14,119 nt of DNA, from NCBI GenBank assembly GCA_030149995.1, contig JASLGV010000161.1, positions 1-14,119 on the forward strand, in the 5' to 3' direction. The first letter of the stretch is position 1. Each line of letters opens with the position of its first letter. Positions 1 through 8,010 of this stretch are shown here, in pieces. Under the pieces are notes generated by a model that made no database searches, was not told where the DNA came from, and saw only the letters and a program-made list of their open reading frames with translations. The translations under genes and the position numbers were made by a program. The DNA is from Pedobacter sp. Lineage in GTDB: Bacteria > Bacteroidota > Bacteroidia > Sphingobacteriales > Sphingobacteriaceae.

Positions 1-410
1 TTTCAGAACTACAGGATGTGTTAAAAGACAAAACCGTTTTACTTGCCGATGATGATATACGCAATGTATTTTCATTAACTAAGATGCTTGAACAGCACCA
101 GATGAGGGTACTGGCGGCCATTGACGGCAAAGAAGCACTCAAGATCTTAGATGAAAATCCAAATGTTGATATTGTATTGATGGATATGATGATGCCGGAA
201 CTGGATGGCTATGAAACCACCACCACCATACGACAACAACCAAAATACCGGAACCTGCCTATTTTGGCGGTTACGGCTAAAGCGATGATGGGCGACCGTG
301 AAAAATGTATAGCGGCGGGTGCCTCAGATTACATCAGTAAGCCGGTAGATATGGATCAGCTTATATCGCTTCTGCGCGTTTGGCTGTACGAAAATCATCA
401 TAAATATTAA
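1..410 (+). CDS. Hybrid sensor histidine kinase, C-terminal receiver domain (5' end outside window)
   Basis: The reading frame is open from base 3 with no stop, so this is the end of a longer protein and the GTG at 18 is not a convincing start. What is visible is one complete CheY-like receiver domain. It has the acidic pocket LLADDD, the phospho-acceptor Asp in VLMDMMMP (about 56 residues after base 18), the switch Thr in ILAVTA and the conserved Lys in YISKPV. A receiver at the extreme C-terminus preceded by a linker of the type [12 protein letters not shown] is typical of hybrid histidine kinases, which autophosphorylate on His and pass phosphate to the attached receiver. No kinase catalytic motifs fall inside the window, so 'hybrid kinase' is inferred from the open frame and the operon context. 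The stop codon directly abuts the next receiver gene, implying co-transcription. A longer multi-receiver protein without a kinase is the main alternative. Confidence 0.8.
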   Translation, partial: SELQDVLKDKTVLLADDDIRNVFSLTKMLEQHQMRVLAAIDGKEALKILDENPNVDIVLMDMMMPELDGYETTTTIRQQPKYRNLPILAVTAKAMMGDREKCIAAGASDYISKPVDMDQLISLLRVWLYENHHKY

Positions 411-425
411 GTGCCTATTTTAATC

Positions 426-797
426 ATGCCTAAAAAAAATATTCTTATAATAGACGACGACAACCGAAACATTTTTGCTTTAAAGGCTGTTCTAAAAGCT
501 AAAGGCTTTGATTGTTTATCTGCCATGAGTGCGGAAGAAGGGTTTTCCGTTTTAGAAAAAAATGGAAATATAGACATTGTATTGATGGATATGATGATGC
601 CCGACATGGATGGTTATGAAGCCATTTCGGTGATGCGGAAATCAGATACCATGTTCAAAATACCGATATTGGCGGTAACCGCACAGGCCATGGTGGGCGA
701 TAAGGAACGCTGCCTGAGTGCCGGTGCATCGGGTTATGTGTCAAAGCCGATTAATGTAGATGATTTGCTGCACCAGATTGAAAAATTTACGAGTTAA
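426..797 (+). CDS. Single-domain response regulator (CheY-like receiver)
   Basis: A stand-alone receiver of 123 residues with no output domain, so it probably relays phosphate or regulates a partner protein in the cytoplasm. The residues expected for phosphorylation are present: D10/D11 in LIIDDD, acceptor D55 in [10 protein letters not shown]85 in ILAVTA and K107 in YVSKPI. I chose the ATG at 426, which gives the usual receiver N-terminus. A GTG at 411, immediately after the stop of the preceding kinase, would add only five residues and is possible through translational coupling. The domain closely resembles the receiver ending at 410, including a 26-bp stretch of identical DNA around the phospho-acceptor codon, which suggests recent duplication or a shared kinase. 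The CheR-type gene begins 3 bp after its stop. Confidence 0.9.
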   Translation: MPKKNILIIDDDNRNIFALKAVLKAKGFDCLSAMSAEEGFSVLEKNGNIDIVLMDMMMPDMDGYEAISVMRKSDTMFKIPILAVTAQAMVGDKERCLSAGASGYVSKPINVDDLLHQIEKFTS

Positions 798-799
798 CA

Positions 800-1618
800 G
801 TGCTAAAAGAACCGATAGATAACGAACAGGTAGCGATACTTTTAAATGATGTACTCGAGTGCCACGGATACGATTTTCTGGAGTATTCGTCTGCATCTAT
901 TAAGCGCCGGATTACCCGTTTGTATACACTGGACAATTTTGTAAGTTTTGCCGAATTCAGGTATGCAATTAAATACGATAAGCAGTATTTTAAGCGGTTT
1001 CTGGAAGAAATTACGGTGAATGTAACGGAAATGTTCCGCGATCCTTCATTTTATAAAGCCCTGCGCGAAGATGTACTGCCTGGACTGGGAACCTATCCTT
1101 TTATAAGGGTTTGGATAGCCGGCTGTTCAACCGGCGAAGAAGCGTATTCCATTGCCATTCTCTTAAAAGAACTGAACCTTCTGCATAAAACGCTGATTTA
1201 TGCAACAGACATTAATCCGTCTGTTTTGGAAAAGGCAAAAAAAGGCATGTTTTCGTTAAGCCACTTAAAGCAATACTCAGAAAACTATCAACAATCGGGT
1301 GGAAAAATAGATTTTTCTTCTTATTATACGGCCAATTATGCGTTGGCAAAGTTTGACGGAGCTTTAAGCGACCGGATGATATTCTCAACGCATAACCTTG
1401 TGTCAGATCATTCCTTTAATGCTTTTCAACTTATTCTGTGTCGTAACGTGCTCATTTATTTTGAGAAAGAGTTACAACACAAAGTATTTAATTTGTTTGA
1501 TAACAGTATTGAAAAACTGGGTTACCTGGCGCTTGGCAGCAAGGAAAGTCTTGATTTTTGGTTTAAAGCAAAGGAATATAAAAGAATAAGAACGGAAAAG
1601 ATATGGCGCAAACTTTAA
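800..1618 (+). CDS. cheR: CheR-type protein-glutamate O-methyltransferase
   Basis: Predicted S-adenosylmethionine-dependent methyltransferase that forms glutamyl methyl esters on a signalling receptor. At 272 residues it matches stand-alone CheR in length. The N-terminal helical region carries YSSASIKRRITRL (about 29-41), then VNVTEMFRDPSFY (about 73-85). The SAM-binding loop is IAGCSTGEEAYS (106-117), the acidic loop ATDINPSVLEKAKKG (135-149), and the late motif LCRNVLIYF (213-221). A segment between residues 145 and 190 corresponds to the beta-subdomain that contacts receptors in classical CheR. The GTG at 800 is the only reasonable start: an in-frame TGA lies at 779-781 and no in-frame ATG occurs before Met78. 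The 3' end overlaps the CheB-type gene by 16 bp, suggesting translational coupling. No MCP, CheA or CheW gene is seen, so the substrate is unknown and a role outside flagellar chemotaxis is likely. Confidence 0.93.
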   Translation: MLKEPIDNEQVAILLNDVLECHGYDFLEYSSASIKRRITRLYTLDNFVSFAEFRYAIKYDKQYFKRFLEEITVNVTEMFRDPSFYKALREDVLPGLGTYPFIRVWIAGCSTGEEAYSIAILLKELNLLHKTLIYATDINPSVLEKAKKGMFSLSHLKQYSENYQQSGGKIDFSSYYTANYALAKFDGALSDRMIFSTHNLVSDHSFNAFQLILCRNVLIYFEKELQHKVFNLFDNSIEKLGYLALGSKESLDFWFKAKEYKRIRTEKIWRKL

Positions 1619-2190
1619 AAAAACAGTCCTGTGGAGCGTTGGTTATTGGTGGGTCGGCTGGCAGTTTGGATGCTTTGCTCGAAATATTTCCTTCGCTAAA
1701 TGAAGACCTTAATTTTCCCATCATCATCGTTGTACACCGAAAAGCCAGTAATGAATCTCTTTTGCGCGATCTTTTGCAGGCGCGAACCCCTTTAAAAGTT
1801 GTGGAAGCCGAAGAAAAAGAACCGCTTAAACCCGGCTATGTATATATTGCACCGGCAGATTACCATTTGCTGCTCGAACAAAATCAAACCTTTTCTTTAG
1901 ATTATTCTGAAAAGGTAAATTATTCAAGACCCTCTATTGATGTAACCTTCCAGTCTGTAGCAGAAGTGTTTAAGGAAAAACTGGTTTGTGTGTTGTTATC
2001 GGGGTCTAATGCCGATGGGGTACAGGGATTAAAATTTGTAAACAATATAGGCGGGAGAGTTGTTGTACAGAATCCGGAAACGGCAATAATGCCTTACATG
2101 CCGCAACAGGCTGTTGAACACGCCAAAACCGATGTGGTTTTAGATGCATCGCAGATGGCTGATTATATAAATAAATTAACCAGGCACTAA
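1603..2190 (+). CDS. cheB: CheB-type protein-glutamate methylesterase, catalytic domain only
   Basis: Predicted to hydrolyse glutamyl methyl esters made by CheR, and possibly to deamidate receptor Gln. The 195 residues cover only the catalytic domain. The nucleophile S18 lies in IGGSAGS, H45 in IIVVHR, and D138 in LLSGSNADG, so a Ser-His-Asp triad is present. The conserved stretch GYVYIAPADYHLLL (78-91) and RPSIDVTF (109-116) are also seen. Classical CheB has an N-terminal receiver whose phosphorylation relieves inhibition. That domain is absent here, so activity must be constitutive or controlled in trans, perhaps by one of the adjacent receivers (inference). The ATG at 1603 lies inside the end of cheR, a 16-bp overlap that favours coupled and stoichiometric production. 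The next receiver gene starts 25 bp downstream. Confidence 0.92.
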   Translation: MAQTLKKQSCGALVIGGSAGSLDALLEIFPSLNEDLNFPIIIVVHRKASNESLLRDLLQARTPLKVVEAEEKEPLKPGYVYIAPADYHLLLEQNQTFSLDYSEKVNYSRPSIDVTFQSVAEVFKEKLVCVLLSGSNADGVQGLKFVNNIGGRVVVQNPETAIMPYMPQQAVEHAKTDVVLDASQMADYINKLTRH

Positions 2191-2215
2191 GCCTATGCTT
2201 TAAAAAGGGTAGATT

Positions 2216-2581
2216 ATGATTGCAAAAAAAGTGTTTGTTTTTGATGATAACAGAGATATTTTAGATCTGTGTACTTTCATTCTGGAAGATGCGGGCTATG
2301 AAATAAAAACATCTGAAACGGCAAATGACATAGAAAAACAGGTGCTGGCGTTTATGCCCGACCTTATTTTTATGGATAACTGGCTGCCTGATCTGGGTGG
2401 TATTGAAGCTACACGTGCCATTAAGCGCCATCCCGATCTGATGCACATCCCGGTTATTTACTTTTCTGCCAACAATGATATTTCTGCTCTTGCAGAGAAG
2501 GCCGGTGCGGATGCTTATTTGCCTAAACCCTTCGATATTACCGCACTCGAAGAAATTGTAAAGCAACAGCTGGAAGCATAG
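2216..2581 (+). CDS. Single-domain response regulator (divergent CheY-like receiver)
   Basis: A 121-residue receiver without an output domain. Phosphorylation residues are D10/D11 in VFVFDDN, acceptor D54 in LIFMDNWLP, S84 (Ser in place of the commoner Thr) in VIYFSAN, and K104 in YLPKPF. It differs clearly from the two receivers at the start of the operon: Asn-Trp follows the acceptor Asp and Gly-Gly replaces Asp-Gly in the LPDLGG turn. It may therefore have a different phosphodonor or partner. It sits 25 bp after the CheB-type gene, with an A/G-rich stretch before the ATG, and appears to be the last gene of this operon. The gene on the opposite strand ends 14 bp beyond its stop. A role controlling the receiver-less CheB is possible but not shown by sequence. 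Confidence 0.9.
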   Translation: MIAKKVFVFDDNRDILDLCTFILEDAGYEIKTSETANDIEKQVLAFMPDLIFMDNWLPDLGGIEATRAIKRHPDLMHIPVIYFSANNDISALAEKAGADAYLPKPFDITALEEIVKQQLEA

Positions 2582-2595
2582 AAAAGCGTATCGAA

Positions 2596-4419
2596 TTACT
2601 GATTCGTTTTGGGATGGATGCGTTCCTGTTCTCGTTGACGCTGGCGCTCCATTCTTTTGGTTTTGCGCAGCTGCCGGCTTGCTTTAATCGATTTAAACTG
2701 CGATATCCTTGCCCGCATTTCCTGTTGCTTTTCTTCGGTAATGCCAACGCTGTATTTAATGCCCAGGAAAAGGCTTTTCCAAATCATATTAAAAAAAGAA
2801 GTATTGGCCGGCCGGTTGTAATTAACAAGTCCGGTTGTAAAGGTGCCATCACGCCTTGGATTTTCATCGTTAATAATCAAGGCATTTGCCAGCAGAGATA
2901 AAAAGCCCCGCCGAACCAGCGAGCCGCTTTTTGGATCGTTTCGCATTAAGGTTAAGGAAAGGTCGTAATACCAGAAATTAACTTTCCCCCTTGCTCCGTA
3001 ATCATCTGCCTTAAAAGAAAACTTTAACTTATCTACGTTGCCACGACTGATTTGCACCAGTCCCAGTGGCCGGGTAATGCGGTTCATAATTCTTGCACTG
3101 GTATTTTTTAAAATGCCCGAGTAGGTAAAATCGCCTTTGTCTGATAATAAATCAAAAGAAAAATCAACATCTAATTTTGCCTGTCCCATCAGATAAGTAC
3201 ACAGGCGGAGTTCCGTAAAAGGATTTGCTTTCTTAATTTCTGGAATATTGGTCAGGTTGCTGATGAGCCCTTGCGTCTGGTCGAAAGAAATACGTCCCTT
3301 TTGTTGGCTGGTTTTGTCGAACAGGGCATAACTTATATTCAGAGATTTTATCTGTATCTTTTCAATTAAAACCGGTACGGGCAGTTTTTGTAGCAGCTGG
3401 TGCGGGTAACGGCCAATTTTATTGGTACGTGGACTGCGTGGAAGCTCGTTGTTGTTAAAAACATCGATGTGTGCATTGGCCAGTACCATTTCTTTTGCCC
3501 GGAAGGCCTGTGTTTTAATATACAGCGGTAGGTTGATGCCGTTAAAAAGAATTTCGCCGGCGTCTACATTAAACCGGTCTTTGGCATAACCAGCTACATG
3601 GCCAAACTTCATTTCATCATATAAAGGATTGAGAGAGAATTTTTTAATCCTTAGTTTTCCGTTTGACGCCCGGAAATCAAGTTGCTTGAAATTGATGCTG
3701 TAGAACTTATCCGGTGTAACATAGGTGTAATCGTCTAAGTTAATAACAACGTCTTTTAACAGGTACATCCGCTTTGGATCATTGGCAGAAGTTGCATTAA
3801 TGAGCAGGTCTTTAAGCGTAATGTTTAAATTATTGATTACGAAGGTGTGTTGCTGTGGCGTATTTTTATCTACATACTTAAAGCTGGCATCCTTAAAACG
3901 GATGTTTTGAATGCTGAATTCTTCTAATATCTTAGAAATGAACTCGTAAGGTGTTGTTATTTTAGGAGTAGGCTTGTTTATGTTGAAATCGAACTGCTGG
4001 TTGCGCATTTCTATGCATGGTTTTTCAAATATCAGTTCATCTATATGCAACCGGCGATTGTAATATAGATCTAATAGGTTAAAATTTTTAACGAGCAGTT
4101 TTTTAAGTGAAATGGTATACAGGTTGTTGGGTGCCCGCTTGCGGGTAATTAACTGCCTGAAACGGGCTGTGTCTGGTGTGATTTTTACCTCTTTTAAGGA
4201 TGCTTTACCCGTTAGTACATTGGTGGTTACATTCTTAAAACTAATGCGGTAAAGACTGTCTGTTGAGGTATAAACCATGGCCTTTATTTCTTCGGTAAGC
4301 TGCGGTTTATATTTCATGTTAAAATACCAGGCCGCTGCTGCCAGAAGGATAAAAAACAGCAAAAAAATACCCCCAAGCCATTTTAGAATTTTAAAAGTGT
4401 ATTTTTTTGTTGCAGGCAT
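2596..4419 (-). CDS. AsmA-like / DUF748-like membrane-anchored periplasmic protein (paralogue A)
   Basis: A 607-residue protein with a basic N-terminus and a single hydrophobic segment (about residues 11-33), expected to anchor it in the inner membrane with the rest in the periplasm. The body has alternating beta-strand patterns such as IQNIRFKDASFKYVD (170-184) and IEKIQIKSLNISYALFD (352-368). These resemble repeats of the AsmA/DUF748 superfamily, whose members form long grooves implicated in lipid transport or outer-membrane homeostasis. A conserved C-terminal block follows: GFLSLLANALIINDENP (505-521), then SFFNMIWKSLFLGIKY (541-556), then a strongly basic, Arg/Lys/Gln-rich tail (565-607). 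The next gene upstream on the same strand is a full-length paralogue with matching blocks in the same order. The assignment is to a superfamily only; the exact function and lipid substrate are unknown. Confidence 0.72.
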   Translation of the reverse strand: MPATKKYTFKILKWLGGIFLLFFILLAAAAWYFNMKYKPQLTEEIKAMVYTSTDSLYRISFKNVTTNVLTGKASLKEVKITPDTARFRQLITRKRAPNNLYTISLKKLLVKNFNLLDLYYNRRLHIDELIFEKPCIEMRNQQFDFNINKPTPKITTPYEFISKILEEFSIQNIRFKDASFKYVDKNTPQQHTFVINNLNITLKDLLINATSANDPKRMYLLKDVVINLDDYTYVTPDKFYSINFKQLDFRASNGKLRIKKFSLNPLYDEMKFGHVAGYAKDRFNVDAGEILFNGINLPLYIKTQAFRAKEMVLANAHIDVFNNNELPRSPRTNKIGRYPHQLLQKLPVPVLIEKIQIKSLNISYALFDKTSQQKGRISFDQTQGLISNLTNIPEIKKANPFTELRLCTYLMGQAKLDVDFSFDLLSDKGDFTYSGILKNTSARIMNRITRPLGLVQISRGNVDKLKFSFKADDYGARGKVNFWYYDLSLTLMRNDPKSGSLVRRGFLSLLANALIINDENPRRDGTFTTGLVNYNRPANTSFFNMIWKSLFLGIKYSVGITEEKQQEMRARISQFKSIKASRQLRKTKRMERQRQREQERIHPKTNQ

Positions 4420-4500
4420 TTAAGATGTATACAGATTTTAAAAGCAATATACACTTATTCAGTCCTTTGTTAAAAATAGCGATGCTTTTTTAACGTTTTT

Positions 4501-6264
4501 TTACTTATTTTTCTGTTTATCGGCCTTTTTCTGATCTTTTATTTTTTTGGCAATTACTTTTTGCTGTTTAACCGGATTTTTCTCCGGTACAATACCCACA
4601 CCAACAATTTCTTTTATGCCAACAAAAAGGGTCTTCCACATCAGGTTAAAGAACGAGGCCGAAGGAATGCGGTTGTTTTGCATGGTAGCTGTTCGCGGTG
4701 CTTCTCCTTTAAGCGGATTGGCATCTTTAATCAGCAGTTTATTGGCCAGAAACGAAAGGAAGCCTTTTTCTTTTGTACCCTTTCCATCTATATTATCCGA
4801 CAGGAGTTTTACCTTCAGGTCACTGTAGCGCATTTGCAGATTGCCTGTAGCATTCCGCGTATTACCGTTTACTTTAAAGTCGATGCGCTGAACCTGTCCG
4901 CTTTCAATTTCTACCAGACCAAGAGCAGTAGATAAAGGATTGAGTTGCCTGAAATCAAAATTACCCAGGTTGCCACTATAAGTAAAAGCTCCGTTTTTAT
5001 CTGTAAGGTTAAAATCGATGCGTACATTTAACTGTCCGCTTCCCATCAGCCTGGTGTTCAGGTTGGCGATGGCATGATGATTTTTAATCAGCTGCAGGCT
5101 GTCGTTTGTTACATTAGAAATAGATCCGTTAAGCCCTTTAAAAGCAACAGATCCTGTTTTTTTACTTGCCGGATTGTATTCAGCATAACTTACATCAATA
5201 TTTTTAAGTTGTATTGTATCGATGAGGGTTTGTATGTCGAATCGCTTAAGGGCCATGTGCGGATAGTTGCGGGCTTTGTCGAGCCCGGGCGGAGCAGGCG
5301 ATTCACGGCTCATAAAAACATTTACCTTGGCCCGCCCGATCTGGAGCGCCCTGGCTTGTATTTTCTGATCGGTACTCAGGCTAAAATAGTCGAAACCCGA
5401 AAAAACGATTTCGCTGAAATCCAAATCATACCGGTCTTTCTGTACCTTGAATTTCCGGCTGAAAGCCAGCTCCGGGTACATGGGAATTAATTTTAAGCCT
5501 TTTACCGTCAACGATTTTGTTGAGGCTTTGCCCTGAACAGTATCAACTTTAAGCGTATACATTTTATCTTTTGTGAGCGATTTATAGCCCGTTACTTCAA
5601 ATGAAATGTCTTTTGTGTAGAAAAAACGGCTCGTATCTGCTCCCGATAGGGAGTCCAGTAGAAAGTCGGTGATGTTCACATTCAGTTGTTTGATCCTGTT
5701 AACGGTTTTCTGGGCCGGACGTTTATTGATGTAATCAAAATCCGCCTGGATAATTTTGATGTTTTTAACGTGGATAGATTTCAGCGTACTGGAAATTTGC
5801 TGGTAAAGGTCTTTTTTGTATTTTGTTTTATCGGGGTGTTGATCTATCTTGTTAAAAGTCAGGTTGATGGAGGGTTTGTTGAGCACAATTGAACTGATTT
5901 CGATTTTCTTCCGGAAGTAAGCGGTTAAAATACCGGCACGGTTAATTTGAAGTTCTTGCAGTTTGCCTTCAAAAACATTGGCTGGTGCAGCTCCGGCAGC
6001 TTGGAGCTGTGTGTATACGGTACTATCCGGAATGAGTGTTACGTTGTCGATTGCAATGCTCCCGGTTAACAGGTTCATCCGGATGTTGCTGAACTCTATT
6101 TTATACAGGTGATGAGATCCGTTGTATATAGCAGTTTTTATTTTTTCAGACAGCAGCGGTTTCCACCGGGCACTCAGGATTAGTGCTGCCGTAACAACGA
6201 GGATTACAAAGGCGCCAATGATGCCGCCAATCCAGGTCCAGATTTTTTTTCGCTTGGTTGTCAT
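4501..6264 (-). CDS. AsmA-like / DUF748-like membrane-anchored periplasmic protein (paralogue B)
   Basis: A 587-residue paralogue of the neighbouring 607-residue protein. It has a basic start (MTTKRKKIW), one transmembrane segment (about 10-31), then a long beta-rich periplasmic part. Shared blocks include SEKIKTAIY (39-47; TEEIKAMVY in A), IHVKNIKIIQADFDYIN (164-180), NYPHMALKRF (333-342), TALGLVEIESGQV (446-458), GFLSFLANKLLIKDANP (501-517) and SFFNLMWKTLFVGIKE (537-552). The tail is Lys-rich (566-587). Collinearity over the whole length points to tandem gene duplication followed by strong divergence. It is the promoter-proximal gene of the pair, with 81 bp between its stop and the start of paralogue A, and it is divergent from miaB. 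I found no clear consensus promoter for it. By superfamily analogy it would act in lipid or outer-membrane homeostasis; this is inference. Confidence 0.72.
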   Translation of the reverse strand: MTTKRKKIWTWIGGIIGAFVILVVTAALILSARWKPLLSEKIKTAIYNGSHHLYKIEFSNIRMNLLTGSIAIDNVTLIPDSTVYTQLQAAGAAPANVFEGKLQELQINRAGILTAYFRKKIEISSIVLNKPSINLTFNKIDQHPDKTKYKKDLYQQISSTLKSIHVKNIKIIQADFDYINKRPAQKTVNRIKQLNVNITDFLLDSLSGADTSRFFYTKDISFEVTGYKSLTKDKMYTLKVDTVQGKASTKSLTVKGLKLIPMYPELAFSRKFKVQKDRYDLDFSEIVFSGFDYFSLSTDQKIQARALQIGRAKVNVFMSRESPAPPGLDKARNYPHMALKRFDIQTLIDTIQLKNIDVSYAEYNPASKKTGSVAFKGLNGSISNVTNDSLQLIKNHHAIANLNTRLMGSGQLNVRIDFNLTDKNGAFTYSGNLGNFDFRQLNPLSTALGLVEIESGQVQRIDFKVNGNTRNATGNLQMRYSDLKVKLLSDNIDGKGTKEKGFLSFLANKLLIKDANPLKGEAPRTATMQNNRIPSASFFNLMWKTLFVGIKEIVGVGIVPEKNPVKQQKVIAKKIKDQKKADKQKNK

Positions 6265-6413
6265 AGGTGATCCGTTATCCGTTTAAAACAGCCGCAACCC
6301 GAAATGGTTTGTATAAAAGGAACCTGGTGCTGACTTATGTTGATTAAGCATGCCGTTTATTTACCACCAAATGAAAATCACGTTAAAGTAAACAAAACAA
6401 CAAGGCATGTCAA

Positions 6414-6446
6414 TTTGTCATTTTTAATTTTATTTGTGTATTTTTG
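6414..6446 (+). promoter_or_regulatory. Bacteroidota-type promoter for miaB
   Basis: TTTG (6414-6417), a 21-bp spacer, and TATTTTTG (6439-6446) followed by C match the known Bacteroidota primary sigma consensus TTTG-N17-23-TAnnTTTGY without a mismatch. Transcription would begin near 6453, leaving a leader of roughly 16 nt before the ATG at 6469. This placement decides the miaB start codon. Confidence 0.82.
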
Positions 6447-6468
6447 CAATCCCAAAATCTTTTTTAAA

Positions 6469-7887
6469 ATGATCGATTTACAAGTACAGGATAAAACACA
6501 TGATGAGGCACGCCAGGGTGAAGCTTTAATTTTAAACAACCCTGAAAAACCAGACGGACGTAAATTGTACATAGAAAGCTATGGTTGTGCAATGAATTTT
6601 GCCGACAGCGAGATCGTTGCTTCTATTTTGTCTGAAACCGGTTTTGAAACCACAGGCGATTACCATCAGGCAGATGTGATTTTTATAAATACCTGTTCGA
6701 TCCGGGAGAATGCCGAAACGCGTGTGCGCAACCGCTTATCGCAGTTTGGCGTAGAAAAAAGACGCAATCCTAAATTAATTGTAGGCGTACTGGGTTGTAT
6801 GGCCGAACGTTTAAAATCCAAATTTCTGGAAGAAGAGCGCCTGGTAGATGTGGTGGTAGGCCCCGATGCATACCGCGATTTACCCAACCTGATTGAGCAG
6901 GTAGAAACCGGCCATAAAGCTGTTAATGTGCTCTTATCCCGCGAGGAAACGTATGCCGATATTAGCCCTGTTCGTTTAAACAGCAACGGAATCACTGCTT
7001 TTATTTCCATTACCCGCGGATGTAACAACATGTGCTCATTCTGCGTGGTGCCTTTTACCCGCGGACGTGAACGCAGCCGCGATGCGCATTCAATTGTGGC
7101 AGAAGCAAAAAGTTTATTTGATGCCGGCTATCGCGAAGTTACTTTATTGGGACAGAACGTAGATTCGTATACCTGGACTTCTGAAGACGGGACCGAAAGT
7201 GTAAATTTTGCACAGCTTTTAGAGCAAACGGCACTTGTTAGTCCGGAGTTACGTGTGCGTTTTTCAACGTCGCATCCAAAAGATATTACAGACGAAGTTT
7301 TATATACCATTGCCAAATACGATAATATTTGCAATTACATCCATTTACCTGTTCAGTCTGGAAACAGTCGCGTGCTGGAACTGATGAACCGGACCTATAC
7401 CCGCGAGTGGTACATTAACCGGATTGATGCCATCAGGCAGATCATTCCAGGTTGTGCCATTTCAACCGATATCATTGCAGGTTTCTGTACGGAAACGGAA
7501 GAAGAGCACCAGGAAACGCTGAGTATGATGGATTATGTGCAATATGATTTTGCCTATAACTTTACATATTCTGAAAGACCGGGTACACTGGCCGCCAGAA
7601 AGCTGGAAGACGATATTCCCGAAGAGGTTAAAAAACGCCGGCTGGCCGAAATTCTGGCCAAACAACAGGAACATTCGTTAATGCGTTTACAGGAGTGGGT
7701 TGGAAAAACCATTCACGTTTTAATAGAAGGAACTTCGAAAAAATCAGATCAGGATTATTGCGGGCGTGGTGATAGTGGTGCAATGGTTGTTTTTCCGGTT
7801 ACCGAAAACGTTAAGCCCGGTCAGTATGCCGATGTATTAATAGAAAAATGTACATCAGCGACTTTAATTGGTAAGATTGTTGCGTAA
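6469..7887 (+). CDS. miaB: tRNA-2-methylthio-N6-isopentenyladenosine-37 synthase MiaB
   Basis: Radical-SAM methylthiotransferase that adds a methylthio group to i6A37 of tRNAs reading UNN codons. With the start at 6469 it has 472 residues, the usual MiaB size. The N-terminal UPF0004 domain has the three auxiliary-cluster cysteines C40 (ESYGC), C76 (INTC) and C110 (VLGC). The radical-SAM core has C185-x3-C189-x2-C192, followed by [12 protein letters not shown], which is characteristic of MiaB rather than RimO or MtaB. A TRAM domain (about 408-470) closes the protein. The frame stays open upstream to an ATG at 6337, adding 44 residues, but that extension runs through the promoter at 6414-6446 and has low-complexity, non-family sequence, so I reject it. 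Divergent from the AsmA-like pair; a 123-bp gap precedes the next gene. Confidence 0.96.
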   Translation: MIDLQVQDKTHDEARQGEALILNNPEKPDGRKLYIESYGCAMNFADSEIVASILSETGFETTGDYHQADVIFINTCSIRENAETRVRNRLSQFGVEKRRNPKLIVGVLGCMAERLKSKFLEEERLVDVVVGPDAYRDLPNLIEQVETGHKAVNVLLSREETYADISPVRLNSNGITAFISITRGCNNMCSFCVVPFTRGRERSRDAHSIVAEAKSLFDAGYREVTLLGQNVDSYTWTSEDGTESVNFAQLLEQTALVSPELRVRFSTSHPKDITDEVLYTIAKYDNICNYIHLPVQSGNSRVLELMNRTYTREWYINRIDAIRQIIPGCAISTDIIAGFCTETEEEHQETLSMMDYVQYDFAYNFTYSERPGTLAARKLEDDIPEEVKKRRLAEILAKQQEHSLMRLQEWVGKTIHVLIEGTSKKSDQDYCGRGDSGAMVVFPVTENVKPGQYADVLIEKCTSATLIGKIVA

Positions 7888-8010
7888 AAATAAACATCGG
7901 GCATGGGGAGCCCGGCTGTAACATATAGATTTTACAGGTTTTTAATAAGGTAAAAGATGAGGCGCTCAATAAAGGGGCGTGCTACTTATCAGGTTACTAA
8001 AATCTTATAA

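Noticed and set aside
2583..2610. Small hairpin CGAAT-N5-ATTCG followed by TTTT between convergent genes
   Set aside because: Only a 5-bp A/T-rich stem, overlapping the stop codon of the minus-strand gene; too weak to call a terminator, although a bidirectional terminator is expected here.
4547..5892. Several plus-strand open frames inside the AsmA-like gene
   Set aside because: They are antisense shadows of a continuous 587-codon gene whose protein has clear family structure.
7898..7914. CGGGC-N7-GCCCG hairpin after miaB
   Set aside because: Five-bp stem with no T tract afterwards; not a convincing terminator and no recognised riboswitch features.
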